From contig OY482853.1 of NCBI GenBank assembly GCA_960531495.1, positions 30,035,951 through 30,099,950 of the forward strand: a stretch of DNA of 64,000 nucleotides, in the 5' to 3' direction. This stretch comes from Zeus faber (Eukaryota > Chordata > Actinopteri > Zeiformes > Zeidae). This document shows, in pieces, positions 44,316 through 54,610 of this stretch; within the stretch, counting starts at the first letter, position 1, and each line of letters begins with the position of its first letter. The notes under the pieces are model-generated. The model saw nothing but the letters and a program-made list of their open reading frames with translations, ran no database searches and was not told the origin of the DNA. The position numbers and the translations under genes are program-made.

Positions 44316-44640
44316 TCATAGCTTGTGTAGTGCATCATGGGTGGTTTTAACCTTGAGTGTCCTGTAAGGAAGGGGTGTTGGGATCATCGTCAGGGCCTGC
44401 ATAAGGGGGAGACCAAATGTCTGGAAGGGACTCAGAGTCGTCAAGGGGGATGGCAGCAAAGTTCTTAATGATCGGGTGGTCATGCGGCATAGTAATGGTA
44501 TTTTGCAAACCAAACAAGTACATAGTAAAGCGAAGATGGAGGCTAAAGCAACGAGTGAGCCAGTGGCACCAATTCATAAGGAACCACCAGAACCCACTCT
44601 GAGCGTCATTGACTACCTCCTTTAGAGAGAGGTTGCATCA
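44316..44640 (-). pseudogene. ERV3 env-type transmembrane tail (probable)
   Basis: The minus-strand frame from about 44640 to 44347 reads 'VVNDAQSGFWWFLMNWCHWL', then a hydrophobic stretch with cysteines, then an acidic, proline-rich tail ('PPYAGPDDDPN'). Position before the 3' LTR, a hydrophobic segment and a short cytoplasmic-like tail fit the end of a retroviral transmembrane subunit. The ectodomain and surface subunit are missing, replaced by the GC-rich block. Assignment to env is inferred from position and composition, not from a signature motif. Confidence 0.5.
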
Positions 44641-45970
44641 AGTGTGCTAGGCGCGGGGCTCACCATGTGGATTCCTTCGTGGTCTTCTGTCATCACACTG
44701 GGCTGCCAGGGTACCTGTCCTCTGACGCTCTTGGTGCGCGGGGCGCTCGTCGCTGGGGGGTCAGGCTGTGGCCGTCTGCCGCCCTCTGTTCTGTAGTCCG
44801 TATGCTGGACGGCTGGGGGCTGACCAGGGGCCTGATGGGGGCGCGGAGCTGGCCGACATGGCGGAGGCACATGGCGGACGCTCTGCGCCCTTGGCTGATC
44901 GCTGTAGGTTGGCTGCCACCAGGTACGGGAGGTGGGCGCACTGGGGTGCGGCGGGGTCCGGGGGAGGGGTGGAGGGGTGGAGGAGGGTGCGAGTGATTGC
45001 GGTTTGACTTGCCTGAAGGACTTGCACCCCCAATTTTAACTTCAATTACCAAGAGCACACATTGAGCACTGGGGTTTTTCCATGGGGGCCGATCTCTGGC
45101 GGGTCGGTTTGGGGGCGTGGTTGGCCTGGGGGCGGTCGGGCGGGCCGCCCCTCCCGGCCTAGCTGGATTCCTGACGGCTTGCACCTGGTGGCTTGGGATG
45201 TGCTGCGACCTGGTGGGGCTGCGGAGAGCGCCGCTGGGTGCCTTCCGGGGCCCCTGGGGGGACCGCTTGCCGTTGTGGGTGTGTGTTGGGGTGTGGGGGG
45301 CAGCCATTGGCCTTCTGCTTCCACAGCGCGGCTTCTCTGCAGCGGGCGCCCTGGGTGCTCGGGTTGGCGGAGGGCCTGTATACCTGGCGGCCTGCCCGCA
45401 TCGCCGGGGGGGGTGGTGTAACATCGAGGTGCCTGGGCACATGTTGCTATGTGTATGGGCACTTGGCACTCACGCCAGGAGGGGCGTCTGGATGGCTGCG
45501 GTGGGGCGGGCCTCCCCCTTGTGCGGGGTGTGGTTGGGCATGGGGGTCCTGCCGACTCGCCCATGGGGCGGGCGGCTCGGGCGGGGTGGCGGTCTGTCAC
45601 CGTGGGGCCAGGATCCGGGCCCGCGGTCCGTGCCTTGCGCCCATGGCCTGGGTTCTGTGCTGTTGGCTACGTCTTGTGCCTGCACCCGTGGGTTGGTTGT
45701 ATGTGTGTGCCCCTGGGGTGCGGGGTCTCCTCGTGCTCCCTGGGACTGGGTCATACTTCTCGGGGCTGCCCTCTGGCTTCTCTGGGGGTCTTCTGTGGCC
45801 ACAGGGCAGGGTACTCAGGGCTTTCCTGCAGCTGTAGGGTGTCCACAGGGCTGCAGGGGGGACTTTGGGGCCCTTTCCGCTGCTTGGAGGCGCCGCGTCA
45901 TATTGCCGACCTTCCACACCAATGCCAATGGGGATAAGTCATGTACACTCACCGGTGGACATCTTATAAA

Positions 45971-45972
<2 letters not shown>
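44641..45972. other. Unidentified GC-rich block inside ERV3
   Basis: About 1.3 kb is very rich in G and C on an otherwise AT-rich background, G-rich on +. It ends in 'ggtggacatcttataaacaa' and an (AC)n array. Long open frames occur in several frames of both strands at once (for example 45117-46100 + and 44693-45469 -), as expected from few AT-rich stop codons. They show no domain and are not called as genes. It lies between integrase and env tail of ERV3. It may be a foreign repeat (for example a LINE 5' region or satellite-like element). Confidence 0.6.

Positions 45973-46013
<41 letters not shown>
45973..46013. repeat. (AC)n microsatellite
   Basis: About 20 perfect AC units bordering the GC-rich block. 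Confidence 0.95.
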
Positions 46014-46017
<4 letters not shown>

Positions 46018-46249
46018 GGCCCCATCACACCTGCTTCAAGTGGACCCCAGCACCCTCCTGGTTTCATTCCTCTGTTTTCCTCCCTCACTTGCTGCCATAA
46101 TTATGACAGGAAGAGGCCACGTGACCAGCTGTAGTTCCAGTTTTCCTGGACCTAATTCACTGTTTTTCAATACATGTTGTCATCCAATGTTCATGTTTTT
46201 GTGTAAATGTTGTTTGTTTGTATGTTGTCTTGTGCTGCTGTAAGCTGGT

Positions 46250-46641
46250 CCAGCACCATAGGGTTTTGAAGGGACAATAGATGGAGCGCACCTGGGAGGA
46301 CAGAGCTGACATGGCAAGTGACAGGGCTTTGCAGTAATCCACAATGTTATCATCGAAGCTGGTCACTGTGGCCTTGCTGGGGTGCACTCCGATATAGGGT
46401 GGATGTTGTCGATTTTGTACCGATTACTGTAGCGCGTGCACATGCAGAACAAAACGAGGGGGAGACAGTCAATCCAAGGGAGGCCGATGTGTTCGCACAT
46501 TTTAGCCAGTTTGCTTTTAATGGTACCGTTTTTGGGTTCTATAGCGTCACAACTAGCGGGGTGATATGCACAGTGGTGTCGCATTTTAATGTTCCGAGCT
46601 TTTGTGAGTTGAGCTAAGTCCCGGAGCATACCAAACATCAT
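46250..46641 (-). pseudogene. ERV3 integrase C-terminal part
   Basis: The minus-strand frame 46363-46641 has 'HHCAYHPASCDAIEPKNGTI', where the E of 'IEPKNG' is the third catalytic acidic residue. 'LPWIDCLPLVLF' follows, and 'FDDNIVDYCKALSLAMSALS' in frame 46157-46387 is the C-terminal region. The zinc domain and first two acidic residues are deleted at the joint with RNase H near 46640. DDE integrase relic, non-functional. Confidence 0.8.
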
Positions 46642-47434
46642 GTATCGCCCCCACCAATCGCTTTGCGTCCGGCATCATCAAGGAGTGCGCTGTTTTGATG
46701 AATGGGAGGTACACAGCATTAGGCAGACAGGGTAGACGATTTGGCCCATACCAGGTCCGGTTGGAGAACGTGGAACCCTTAATATTCAATTTCTGTCGTT
46801 CAGCGTTTGTGGCTTGCATCTGGATCTCAGTAGCGGTTGCCATTTCGGTGGGGTCATTGTCAGTTTTCAGGTTCGTCACCACAAACAAATGCACAAGGCC
46901 CGTGACTGCAGCTTCTCTTGCGCATGCGTCAGCAAGAGCATTTCCCTGTGTGCCGGAGTCCGTGTTTTTGGTGTGTGCGGCACATTTCATAACAGAAATT
47001 TCCCCGGGGAGCTGAATTGCAGTTAAGAGTTCTTTCACGAGTGTGTGGTGAGCGATGAGTTTTCCTGATGACGTCATGAATCCCCTCTGCTCCCACAGGG
47101 CGCCAAAGTCATGCACCACACCAAAGGCATAGCGGCTGTCCGAGTAGACATTCACAGTTTGTCCCTCAGCCAGCTTGCACGCCTCTGTCAGTGCAATGAG
47201 TTTGGCGGCCAGCGTGGACAGATGATTAGGGAGTTTCCCTACTGTAGGCGGTTTCATGTCTTCCATCAAAACAACGGCAAAACCTACATTTGATTGACCT
47301 GTATCTTTACATCGTGAAGCCGATCCGTCCACACAGAGCATGAGGTCTGCGTCAGGGATATGGTCCTCACGGAGGTCAACCCTAGGCCTGCACGCAAAAT
47401 GGTTCGTAAACAGAATACACATAAGGTGTTTCAT
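46586..47434 (-). pseudogene. ERV3 RNase H domain
   Basis: A long minus-strand frame with a complete-looking RNase H fold: first aspartate in 'LMLCVDGSASR', glutamate in 'LTEACKLAEG', second aspartate in 'VYSDSRYAFGVVHDFGALW' and last aspartate in 'NALADACARE'. The spacer to integrase follows ('KRLVGAIHDVWY'). The domain itself is unbroken over about 180 residues, but the polyprotein around it is cut by the Tc1-like insertion upstream and the deletion in integrase downstream. Confidence 0.87.
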
Positions 47435-47672
47435 TTTCTGTGACGTCAGTGGGGGCGAGTAATGTGGCTGGGTTGAGTGGGGAACAGCGTTGGATTGTTA
47501 TGGTTGGCATGTCAAGCACATGCTAATGCAAAAATCTTTGTGGTGTCATTTGTGCTGGTTTACCAGTTTGTAGGATCAGTTCCACGTCATGTGACACCAT
47601 CAGCGTGCACTGCAAGTAGCCCACATACGGCGCGGCAGCTTTTACCGCGGTTTCCACTGCGGCCACTGCACA
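47435..47672 (-). pseudogene. ERV3 RT connection domain, proximal half
   Basis: The minus strand reads 'CAVAAVETAVKAAAPYVGY', continuing 'LDPVAAGLPV' from the other side of the Tc1-like insertion. Together they are the RT connection region before RNase H. Confidence 0.75.
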
Positions 47673-47674
47673 TA

Positions 47675-49279
47675 CAGTGGGGCAAAAAAGTATTTAGTCA
47701 GCCACCAATTGTGAAAGTTCTCCCACTTAAAAAGATGAGAGAGGCCTGTAATTTTCATCATAGGTACACTTCGACTATGAGAGACAGGATGGGGGGAAAG
47801 AATCAGAAAATCACATTGTAGGATTTTTAATGAATTAATTGGTAAATTCCTCAGTAAAATAAGTATTTGGTCACCTACAAACAAGCAAGATTTCTGGCTT
47901 TCACAGACCTGTAACTTTTTCTTTAAGAGGCTCTTCTGTCCTCCACTCGTTACCTGTATTAATGACACCTGTTTGAACTCGTTATCAGTATAAAAGACAC
48001 CTGTCCACAACCTCAAACAGTCACACTCCAAACTCCACTATGGCCAAGACCAAAGTGCTGTCAAAGGACACCAGAAACAAAATTGTAGACCTGCACCAGG
48101 CTGGGAAGACTGAATCTGCAATAGGTCAGCAGCTTGTTGTGCAGAAATCAACTGTGGGAGCAATTATTCGAAAATGGAAGACAGACAAGACCACTGATAA
48201 TCTCCCTCGATCTTGGGCTCCACGCAAGATCTCACCCCGTGGGGTCAAACTGATCACAAGACCGGTGAGCAAACATCCCAGAACCACACGGGGGGACCTA
48301 GTGAATGACCTGCAGAGAGCTGGGACCAAAGTAACAAAGGCTACCATCAGTAACACACTACGCCGCCAGGGACTCAAATCCTCCAGTGCCAGACGTGTCC
48401 CCCTGCTTAAGCCAGTACATGTCCAGGCCCGTCTGAAGTTTGCTAGAGAGCATTTGGATGATCCAGAAGAGGATTGGGAGAATGTCATATGGTCAGATGA
48501 AACCAAAATAGAACTTTTTGGTAAAAACTCAACTTGTCGTGTTTGGAGGAGAAAGAAAGCTGAGTTGCATTCAAAGAACACCATACCTACTGTGAAGCAT
48601 GGGGGTGGAAACATCCTGCTTTGCGGCTGTTTGTCTGCAAAGGGACCAGGACGACTGATCCGTGCATAGGAAAGAATGAATGGGGCCATGTTTCGTGAGA
48701 TTTTGAGTGAAAATCTCCTTCCATCGGCAAGGGCATTGAAGATGAAACGTGGCTGGGTCTTTCAGCATGACAATGATCCCAAACACACCGCCCGGGCAAC
48801 GAAGGAGTGGCTTCATAAGAAGCATTTCAAGGTCCTGGAGTGGCCTAGCCAGTCTCCAGATCTCAACCCCATAGAAAATCTTTGGAGGGAGTTGAGAGTC
48901 CCTGTTGCCTAGCGACAGCCCCAAAACATCACTGCTCTAGAGGAGATCTGCATGGAGGAATGGGCCAAAATACCAGCAACAGTGTGTGAAAACCTTGTGA
49001 AGACTTACAGAAAACGTTTGACCTCTGTCATTGCAAACAAAGGATATATAACAAAGTATTGAGATGAACTTTTGTTATTGACCAAATACTTATTTTCCAC
49101 CATAATTTGCAAATAAATTCTTTAAAAATCAGACAATGGGATTTTCTGGATTTTTTTTTTCTCATTCTGTCTCTCATAGTTGAGGTATACCTATGATGAA
49201 AATAACAGGCCTCTCTCATCTTTTTAAGTGGGAGAACATGCACAATTGGTGGCTGACTAAATACTTTTTTGCCCCACTG
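47675..49279 (+). mobile_element. Tc1/mariner-type transposon, complete with long inverted repeats
   Basis: 1605 bp, begins CAGTGGGGCAAAAAAGTATT and ends with its reverse complement, with TA duplicated at 47673-47674 and 49280-49281. The terminal inverted repeats extend about 200 bp, with inner and outer repeat-like blocks ('aagtatttggtca' motifs), as in IR/DR-type Tc1-like elements of fish. It interrupts the RT connection domain of ERV3. Confidence 0.95.
48040..49062 (+). pseudogene. Tc1-like transposase with two premature stops
   Basis: A single frame of 341 codons encodes a Tc1-family DDE transposase. N-terminal paired-like helix-turn-helix DNA-binding region: '[20 protein letters not shown]' and '[17 protein letters not shown]'. 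Second helix-turn-helix near residues 75-125. Catalytic residues in 'WSDETKIE', 'HDNDPKHTA' and '[11 protein letters not shown]' (DD34E). Two in-frame TAG codons at 48667-48669 and 48910-48912 interrupt it; no frameshift is seen. It ends with the usual 'NKGYITKY' tail before TGA. Inactive as written, but only slightly decayed. Confidence 0.94.
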
Positions 49280-50340
49280 TATGTACACCGGGAGTCCAGC
49301 TGCTACTGGGTCTAATTTAGAAATAAAATATGCCACCAGGCGGAGTTTTCCCCCATGAGGTTTACACAGCACCGATAACATATATCCACCCTTTTGATCC
49401 ACAAACAGAGTAAACGGGAGTCTATAGTAAGGAAAGCCGAGTGTGGGTGCAACGGTAACAGGATGTTACAGATCAGTGAAGGCCGCCCGAGCGTTTGGAG
49501 TCCATGTCACCGCATCAGTCGGACTAAGTCCAGAGGCATGGACAAGCGTGGACAGGGGAGCCTAATGTGATGCACAATCAGGAATCCATTGACAGCAGTA
49601 TAAAGAAGTGCAGAGAAAAGACATGAGTTGGCATTTCGTGTGGAAACACGTTTTGAGGACAAGCATTTCCCCAGGGCAGAGAGCACGTGACCCAAATAGG
49701 TGACCTGCTCCTGTACCAGTTGAAGCTTTTCGCGGCTGACTTTATGGCCGTTGTCAGCGAGAAAGTGTAAGAGAGCGAGTGTATCTGTGTGATATTGTTG
49801 TGTGGATGTGCTGGCAACAAGGAGATCTTCTACATACTGCAAAATAGCGGAACCAGCCGCAGGTGTAAACTTAGCGGGGCTATGTGCTAAGGCGGCGTGG
49901 AAAGCGGCCGGACTGTGAAGCCCTGAAGTAGCCTAATCCACGTCCAAGTGGAATCTGCAAAAGTAAACGCGAACCAAAACTGACATCAGGGGCCACAGGG
50001 ACAGAGAAAAAAACATTTTTAGGTCAATAACAGAGAAATGGGCCACTCCTCACACAACTTCCAGTTGTGTGAGGATTGTGTGTGGGTTTGCAATGATGGG
50101 AGCACACGGTATGACAGCAGCGTTGACAGGTCGCAAATCTTGAACAAATCGCCAATTTGTTTCTTTAACAGCAGCCTTCTTTACTGGCAAAATCGGAGTG
50201 TTTACAGGCAGATTGGTAATCGGGACAATGATGCCTTTTTCCACGACAGCATTGAAAACGGGGGTTATGCCGTCTACTGCGTCACGCGGTAGGGGGTATT
50301 GAGATTGCTGTGGGAAATACAGCCGGTCTGAACCGACACT
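49280..50340 (-). pseudogene. ERV3 reverse transcriptase, fingers to thumb
   Basis: Minus-strand fragments: fingers at 50050-50330 ('GIIVPITNLPVNTPILPVKK', 'NWRFVQDLRPVN'); palm at 49507-49842 with the catalytic motif reading YVED instead of YVDD, followed by 'VTYLGHVLSALG'; thumb/tether at 49280-49402 ('DQKGGYMLSVLCKPHGGKL'). Parts of palm and thumb are frameshifted. The YVED change affects the first aspartate of the catalytic pair. Gamma/epsilon-type by sequence style. Non-functional. Confidence 0.85.
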
Positions 50341-50695
50341 ATTTTATTTCCATCCCATATAAAGAATGCAAAAAGAGGAGGTGCTCAAGGAACTACACTG
50401 TGCCAGACCCACCCGGTCTGTTTGACGGTCACGTCTGGCCCATGTACCTCAAACACAAGAACATGGGATACAGAGAAGTAAATTGATTAGCATTATATGG
50501 TGGTGGTGCTGATGGTTTCTGCTTTCTTTGTCCCTTTCGATGCCGTAGTCCCTTTTGTGAATCACATAGGAGGTGGCTTCTTTTATTATTCCTATATCGG
50601 CAGGACCATTGGCCCAAAGACATTGGGGAATAGTTCCTAATTTGTCTTCTGTAAGTACGCCTATAAACAAGAAGCTGTTATCTGCATCGGATCAC
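50341..50695 (-). pseudogene. ERV3 RT N-terminus with gag-like insertion
   Basis: From 50695 the minus strand reads 'GTIPQCLWANGPADIGIIK', the conserved start of gamma-type RT. After 'HKRDYGI' it switches into sequence with 'APPPYNANQ' that is nearly identical over about 78 bp (50459-50537) to the gag region at 52257-52334. The RT resumes only near 50330 ('QYPLPRDAVDG'). Confidence 0.75.
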
Positions 50696-51162
50696 AGCAT
50701 AAGTCGTTTGACGGGTGTGATGTGTTGCAGGTGTGTGGTGTCGGTGGACGGGCTATAAAGTGTGTTGGGCGTGAAAGGAGAGGGTTCCCAGTCCGAGGCG
50801 TTTAAAGCACAATAGAGCCAGGGACCCAGGTCCTTCCAGGCGGATGAGGAGGGTTTTGCGAGTAAAAACATGTGGTGGCTGAATCTATGCCAATTTTGAC
50901 TGTTGAGGTGTACAGAGGTGTACATGTGAGTTGTTTTTACCAAATTGGCGGCAAAAATTGAATCAATAAGGCGCCATCCGAAAATGGTGTGTACTGTGAG
51001 GGGGTAGAGCAGGTTTTCTGGTCGTAAGGTGACATCAGGAGCACGTGATATCAAACTTATGCCAAGCGCACACATTAAATCACGGCCTAAGAGGTTAACT
51101 GGACATGTTTTAGACCATATAAATTTGTGTTTGAAGTTCAGGTTTGCTGTGGAACAGTTCAA
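50696..51162 (-). pseudogene. ERV3 protease C-terminus and pro-pol spacer
   Basis: The minus-strand frame contains 'CPVNLLGRDLMCALGISLI', the LLGRD helix that ends retroviral aspartic proteases. A spacer then leads toward RT. The catalytic DTG would lie upstream and is cut off by the L2 insertion at about 51235. Confidence 0.8.
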
Positions 51163-51234
51163 AGGCTATGTATAGTGTTCGTTTATGCAAGTATTGGTAC
51201 AGCCTATGACAGTGCATGTGTCGTTGCTGAGTGG

Positions 51235-51925
51235 GGGAGTGAGCCCGGCTCTCGGTCCTGCCGCTTCGCACTATTCAACATCCGAAAAGTCAGGCCGTAC
51301 CTGACCCAATATGCCACTCAACTGCTGATACAAACCTTGGTGATGTCCCGTCTCGACTACTGCAATGATCTCTTAACAGGCTTGCTGGCCTGTGCGGTGA
51401 AGCCACTGAAGATTATACAGAATGCGGCGGCGCGACTGGTGTTCAACCAGCCAAAGAGGGCACACGTCACTCCGCTGCTCATCGAGCTCCACTGATTACC
51501 TGTAGCCGCTCGCATCAAGTTCAAGTCTCTTTTGCTTGCCTACAGAGTGATTGTTGGGAATGCTCCCACCTACTTAAATGCTCTTGTAAAAGCACATATT
51601 ACCCCCCGGATGCTGCGCTCGTCAAATGAGCTTCCCCTGGCTCTGCCGGCCGTACAACCACGGCAATCCAGGTTATTCTCATTTGTAGTTACACGTTGGT
51701 TGAGCGACCTGCCAAAAACGACCAGAGCAGGGACCTCCCTCTCCGTCTTTAAGAAGCACTTGAAGACCCAGCTCTTCAGAGAGTACCTCCTCTCCTAACT
51801 TACAATTACTTAGCACTACTTAGCAGTATTTATTGTTACACTAATGTCTCTGTCGCAATGTAGCTTGAATGTTATTCTCCCTTGTAAGTCGCTTTGGATA
51901 AAAGCATCTGCTAAATGACTAAATG
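51235..51925 (+). mobile_element. L2-type LINE, 5'-truncated 3' end
   Basis: The plus-strand frames 51127-51495 and 51532-51798 give the end of an L2-type RT ORF: 'SRLDYCNDLLTGLLACAVKP', 'IQNAAARLVFNQPKRAHVTP', an in-frame TGA near 51493, then 'FKSLLLAYRV', 'SRLFSFVVTRWLSDLP' and 'FKKHLKTQLFREYL'. The 3' UTR ends 'ttggataaaagcatctgcta' plus a short 'aaatg' repeat, matching the tail of the SINE at 22473-22662. It is inserted in the gag-pro part of ERV3. Confidence 0.9.
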
Positions 51926-51929
51926 TGAT

Positions 51930-53120
51930 ACACCAGAATAGGTCCATCTGGGTCAGATACCTCGAACATGGAATTAAAGTTTTCAACTGGTTCTTTTTTT
52001 GTTCTTAAGTTCATGGTAGTTTCTTTCTAGCTGTCTTTAGGCGGGTTTCATGGAGTTGGAGGTAGCCGTATCTGCGGGACGGCAGCGCCTTGTGGGGCAT
52101 CGTCATTGTCGCTGTCGCTGTCCAGGTCGACCACTGGTATGTTTGCTTTAATAATGTTAGGCCCGTCTTAAGGGACGAGGTTGGGTGGATTTGGAGGTTG
52201 ACACCATACGGGGGAATGGGAGTCCAGGTCCAGATCCAGTTGAGTGCCGGCCGATAACATGGGATACAGAGAAGGACATTGATTAGCATTATATGGTGGT
52301 GGTGCTGATCGTTTCTGCTTTCTTTGTCCCTTTTCCTGGCCCTGTCTCTTTCACTGTCTCTCTCCATTTTCCTCTCCCTGCTTTTTATTCCTTTTCTTTT
52401 TTCTATTATTAGCTTCCTCTAACCACTTTCCAAAAGCCCACCTATCAGCCTTGTACTTCCTCTTTTTCATTTCTTTGTCTTGTCATCTAACTTTCAGCTG
52501 CTGTAGCTGATTTAGTCTAAAGTTTCCTCCTGTGGGAATACCTAAGCGTTCCCATTCTACCAAACTTATCACTGTTCTGTCATCTTTTCCCTTCATACAT
52601 TTGTAACATTCCTTCGATTCCCTCACTTGTTAATCCTTCTGTAGCGCTTTACTATTTCTGCTACTTCTGTGTAATTAGAACCATGAGGGCGATTTCACAA
52701 TTCCTGTAGCTTCCAAAGCTACTTTAAAAATTGTATTTATTTATTTATTTGTTTTTTTAATTCATTTCATGATTACCTTTTAACCTGAGGATTTCCTTTG
52801 TGTCAATTGGTGTTTACTTCCTATGGTCTTAATAGAAGTCTAGGTTGGATTTCACGATTTCACTTTTTACAGTCTTAATAGAACTCTAGTTAAACATTGT
52901 CGTCACTATATTTCCAGGTTTCTTCTAAACCTCGGTTAAAATTTGAAAATAAAGAAAGCAATGTCTTCACTTCAGGAAAAATCCTTCAGTATTTGGATCA
53001 TAAAACTAATTCTGAATTTAAAGGGGCGGCGCACTGGAGGCGGCGCCCAGGAAGGACGGTCCTCCAAATGAGGGTTTCAGTCTGTGCTGGCTCCATCGTC
53101 GATGGTCCCCCTGGACGCAG
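51930..53120 (-). pseudogene. ERV3 gag/leader remnant
   Basis: The minus strand contains a charged stretch ('RDSERDRARKRDKESR') and, in another frame, 'PPPYNANQ' with the late-budding PPPY motif (about 52280). Further upstream (52400-53120) the sequence has no recognisable frame and is probably leader and early gag. Frames are broken. Confidence 0.6.
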
Positions 53121-53148
53121 CTCAATCCTGGTTTGTGACGCCAAGTAA
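53121..53148 (-). other. ERV3 primer-binding site
   Basis: The minus strand just inside the 5' LTR reads TTGGCGTCACAAACCAGG, nearly the same as in ERV2, although the LTRs are unrelated. It is offset a few bases from the TG-defined LTR edge. Confidence 0.7.
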
Positions 53149-53450
53149 TGTTACAGAAATTAAAGGGTCACTTTAATCTGCTGTTTGTCAATCTGTGGTT
53201 TTAAATTAAGACGGAGACAGATGCTGGTTTTTACTTGTACAAGGGTTGGATCAAAGGTGTGCTCTCGAGCAGCTCTCTGAGTCCAACAGTTTATTTTCAG
53301 GGAGTCAGAGAATTTAAGGTCAGTTTGACCCGACAAATGGTAGGTGCTCAAGATAAGGCAAACTTTACGACAAGAAGATTAAGCAATCCTCACAGCAGGA
53401 GGATTAAGGCAGACCTTATGGAAGGAAGATAAGACAAGCTTCACAGGAGT
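53149..53450 (-). repeat. ERV3 5' LTR
   Basis: About 300 bp, starting TGTTACAG on + and ending near CTTCACA (53437). Similar to 43700-43975. Confidence 0.78.
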
Positions 53451-54610
53451 CATTGAGGTTAGTTAGGGGGTGATGGATGTGGATTTGTAGTTTTCCCATG
53501 CTGCAGCGCAATGCATCCAAGGCAATACTGCGCCCATTTCTTCCTATAGATAGGTCTGTGTTTTTCATCCTTACATTCATTTTTACTGTCCTAGTAATGG
53601 CAAGATGTTCGTAGGGATATATATTTACACAAAAAAACAGACATATAGATGAGGATAAACATAGAACATTGCAGAGTCAGAGAAACAAATAATGAGAGTG
53701 TGAATAAAGAGTGAGTGATCAGAGAAGTAGAGAGGGAGGGATTAGGAAGGTTAGTTGGTGAGAGTGAGCAATATTTATAATCCTGACATAGATATGATGC
53801 TTTCTACATCTCGCATATCAGAATTATGCGAGATGCTCGCTGCTCCATTTGCCCAGAGCGGCAAAATGCCTAGAACCAGAGCTTGCAGTCCATGTGCCTT
53901 TTATTTTTAAGTCTCTGTACAGGACTGTAGAGGAGGGAAATGAGATCCGATCACCAGTGGTAACTCGACAGCTCTGAGCGGAGAGGGGGAGAGCCTGCAC
54001 CCCTTCTCTCCCTCTCTGCTCCAGTTTCCGAACACAGAGCAAATCCAAGCTTTGAAACAGTGTAAGTGCAGTTCTTTCACTGTTTCAATGCTCAGATTTT
54101 TCCTGGCGGATAATCAACATTAAAAAAAAACGTCCGTCCAAACATTCATTATTAGTCATTAGACAATTTATTCGTAACTCTGCCCAAGCCTAGTTGTTGC
54201 GGTCCTAGTCCTCTTCCATCACATACTCATAATAATAATAATTGATATAATCCTCAAACTCCTCCACTTTGGATTTGCGTAGTGTGTGTAGGGTGTTTTT
54301 ATTTTTGTTTTTTTTTGCAATTTACTTTGTTATATTTCTGCGTTGGAGAAGATGGTCGGTGTTTAGTACATGCAGGTGGGTGTCGCCATGTTGTATCTGT
54401 ACTCACTTCCGTCGACCGCCAAAGGTAATTTTTGCGTTTTGTTATCAGAACTGGTTGAACCTATTTGATCTGTTTGTATGAACCTTGTCTGTAAACAAAA
54501 TATTTCTGGCATCAGATTCCAAAATTGTATGTGTTTAAAAATGCATTCTTCCGCAAAATGCAACAACCCACAGATCAGTACGCATATATTTTTTCAAAAT
54601 GATTCATATC
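53451..54610. other. Unassigned intergenic DNA
   Basis: No coding region, RNA gene or known repeat is recognised. The sequence is AT-rich with a few purine-rich stretches (53690-53760). It may include flank of the L1 element into which ERV3 inserted. Confidence 0.4.

Larger units (their letters stand above)
43700..53450 (-). mobile_element. Endogenous retrovirus ERV3, class I-like, defective and nested
   Basis: Matching LTRs lie at about 43700-43975 and 53149-53450. Minus-strand order: 5' LTR, PBS, gag with PPPY, protease end, RT, RNase H, integrase end, (GC-rich block), env-type tail, 3' LTR. It belongs to a different family from ERV1/2: the LTRs are unrelated, while the PBS is nearly the same. 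Later insertions are a Tc1-like transposon (47675-49279) and an L2 fragment (51235-51925). Many frames are broken and env surface coding is missing. Confidence 0.82.

Noticed and set aside
45117..46100. Long open frame (327 codons) in the GC-rich block, with other long frames on both strands
   Set aside because: Several frames are open at once because GC-rich DNA has few stop codons. There is no domain, it runs through the (AC)n repeat, and composition is extreme. Not called as a gene.
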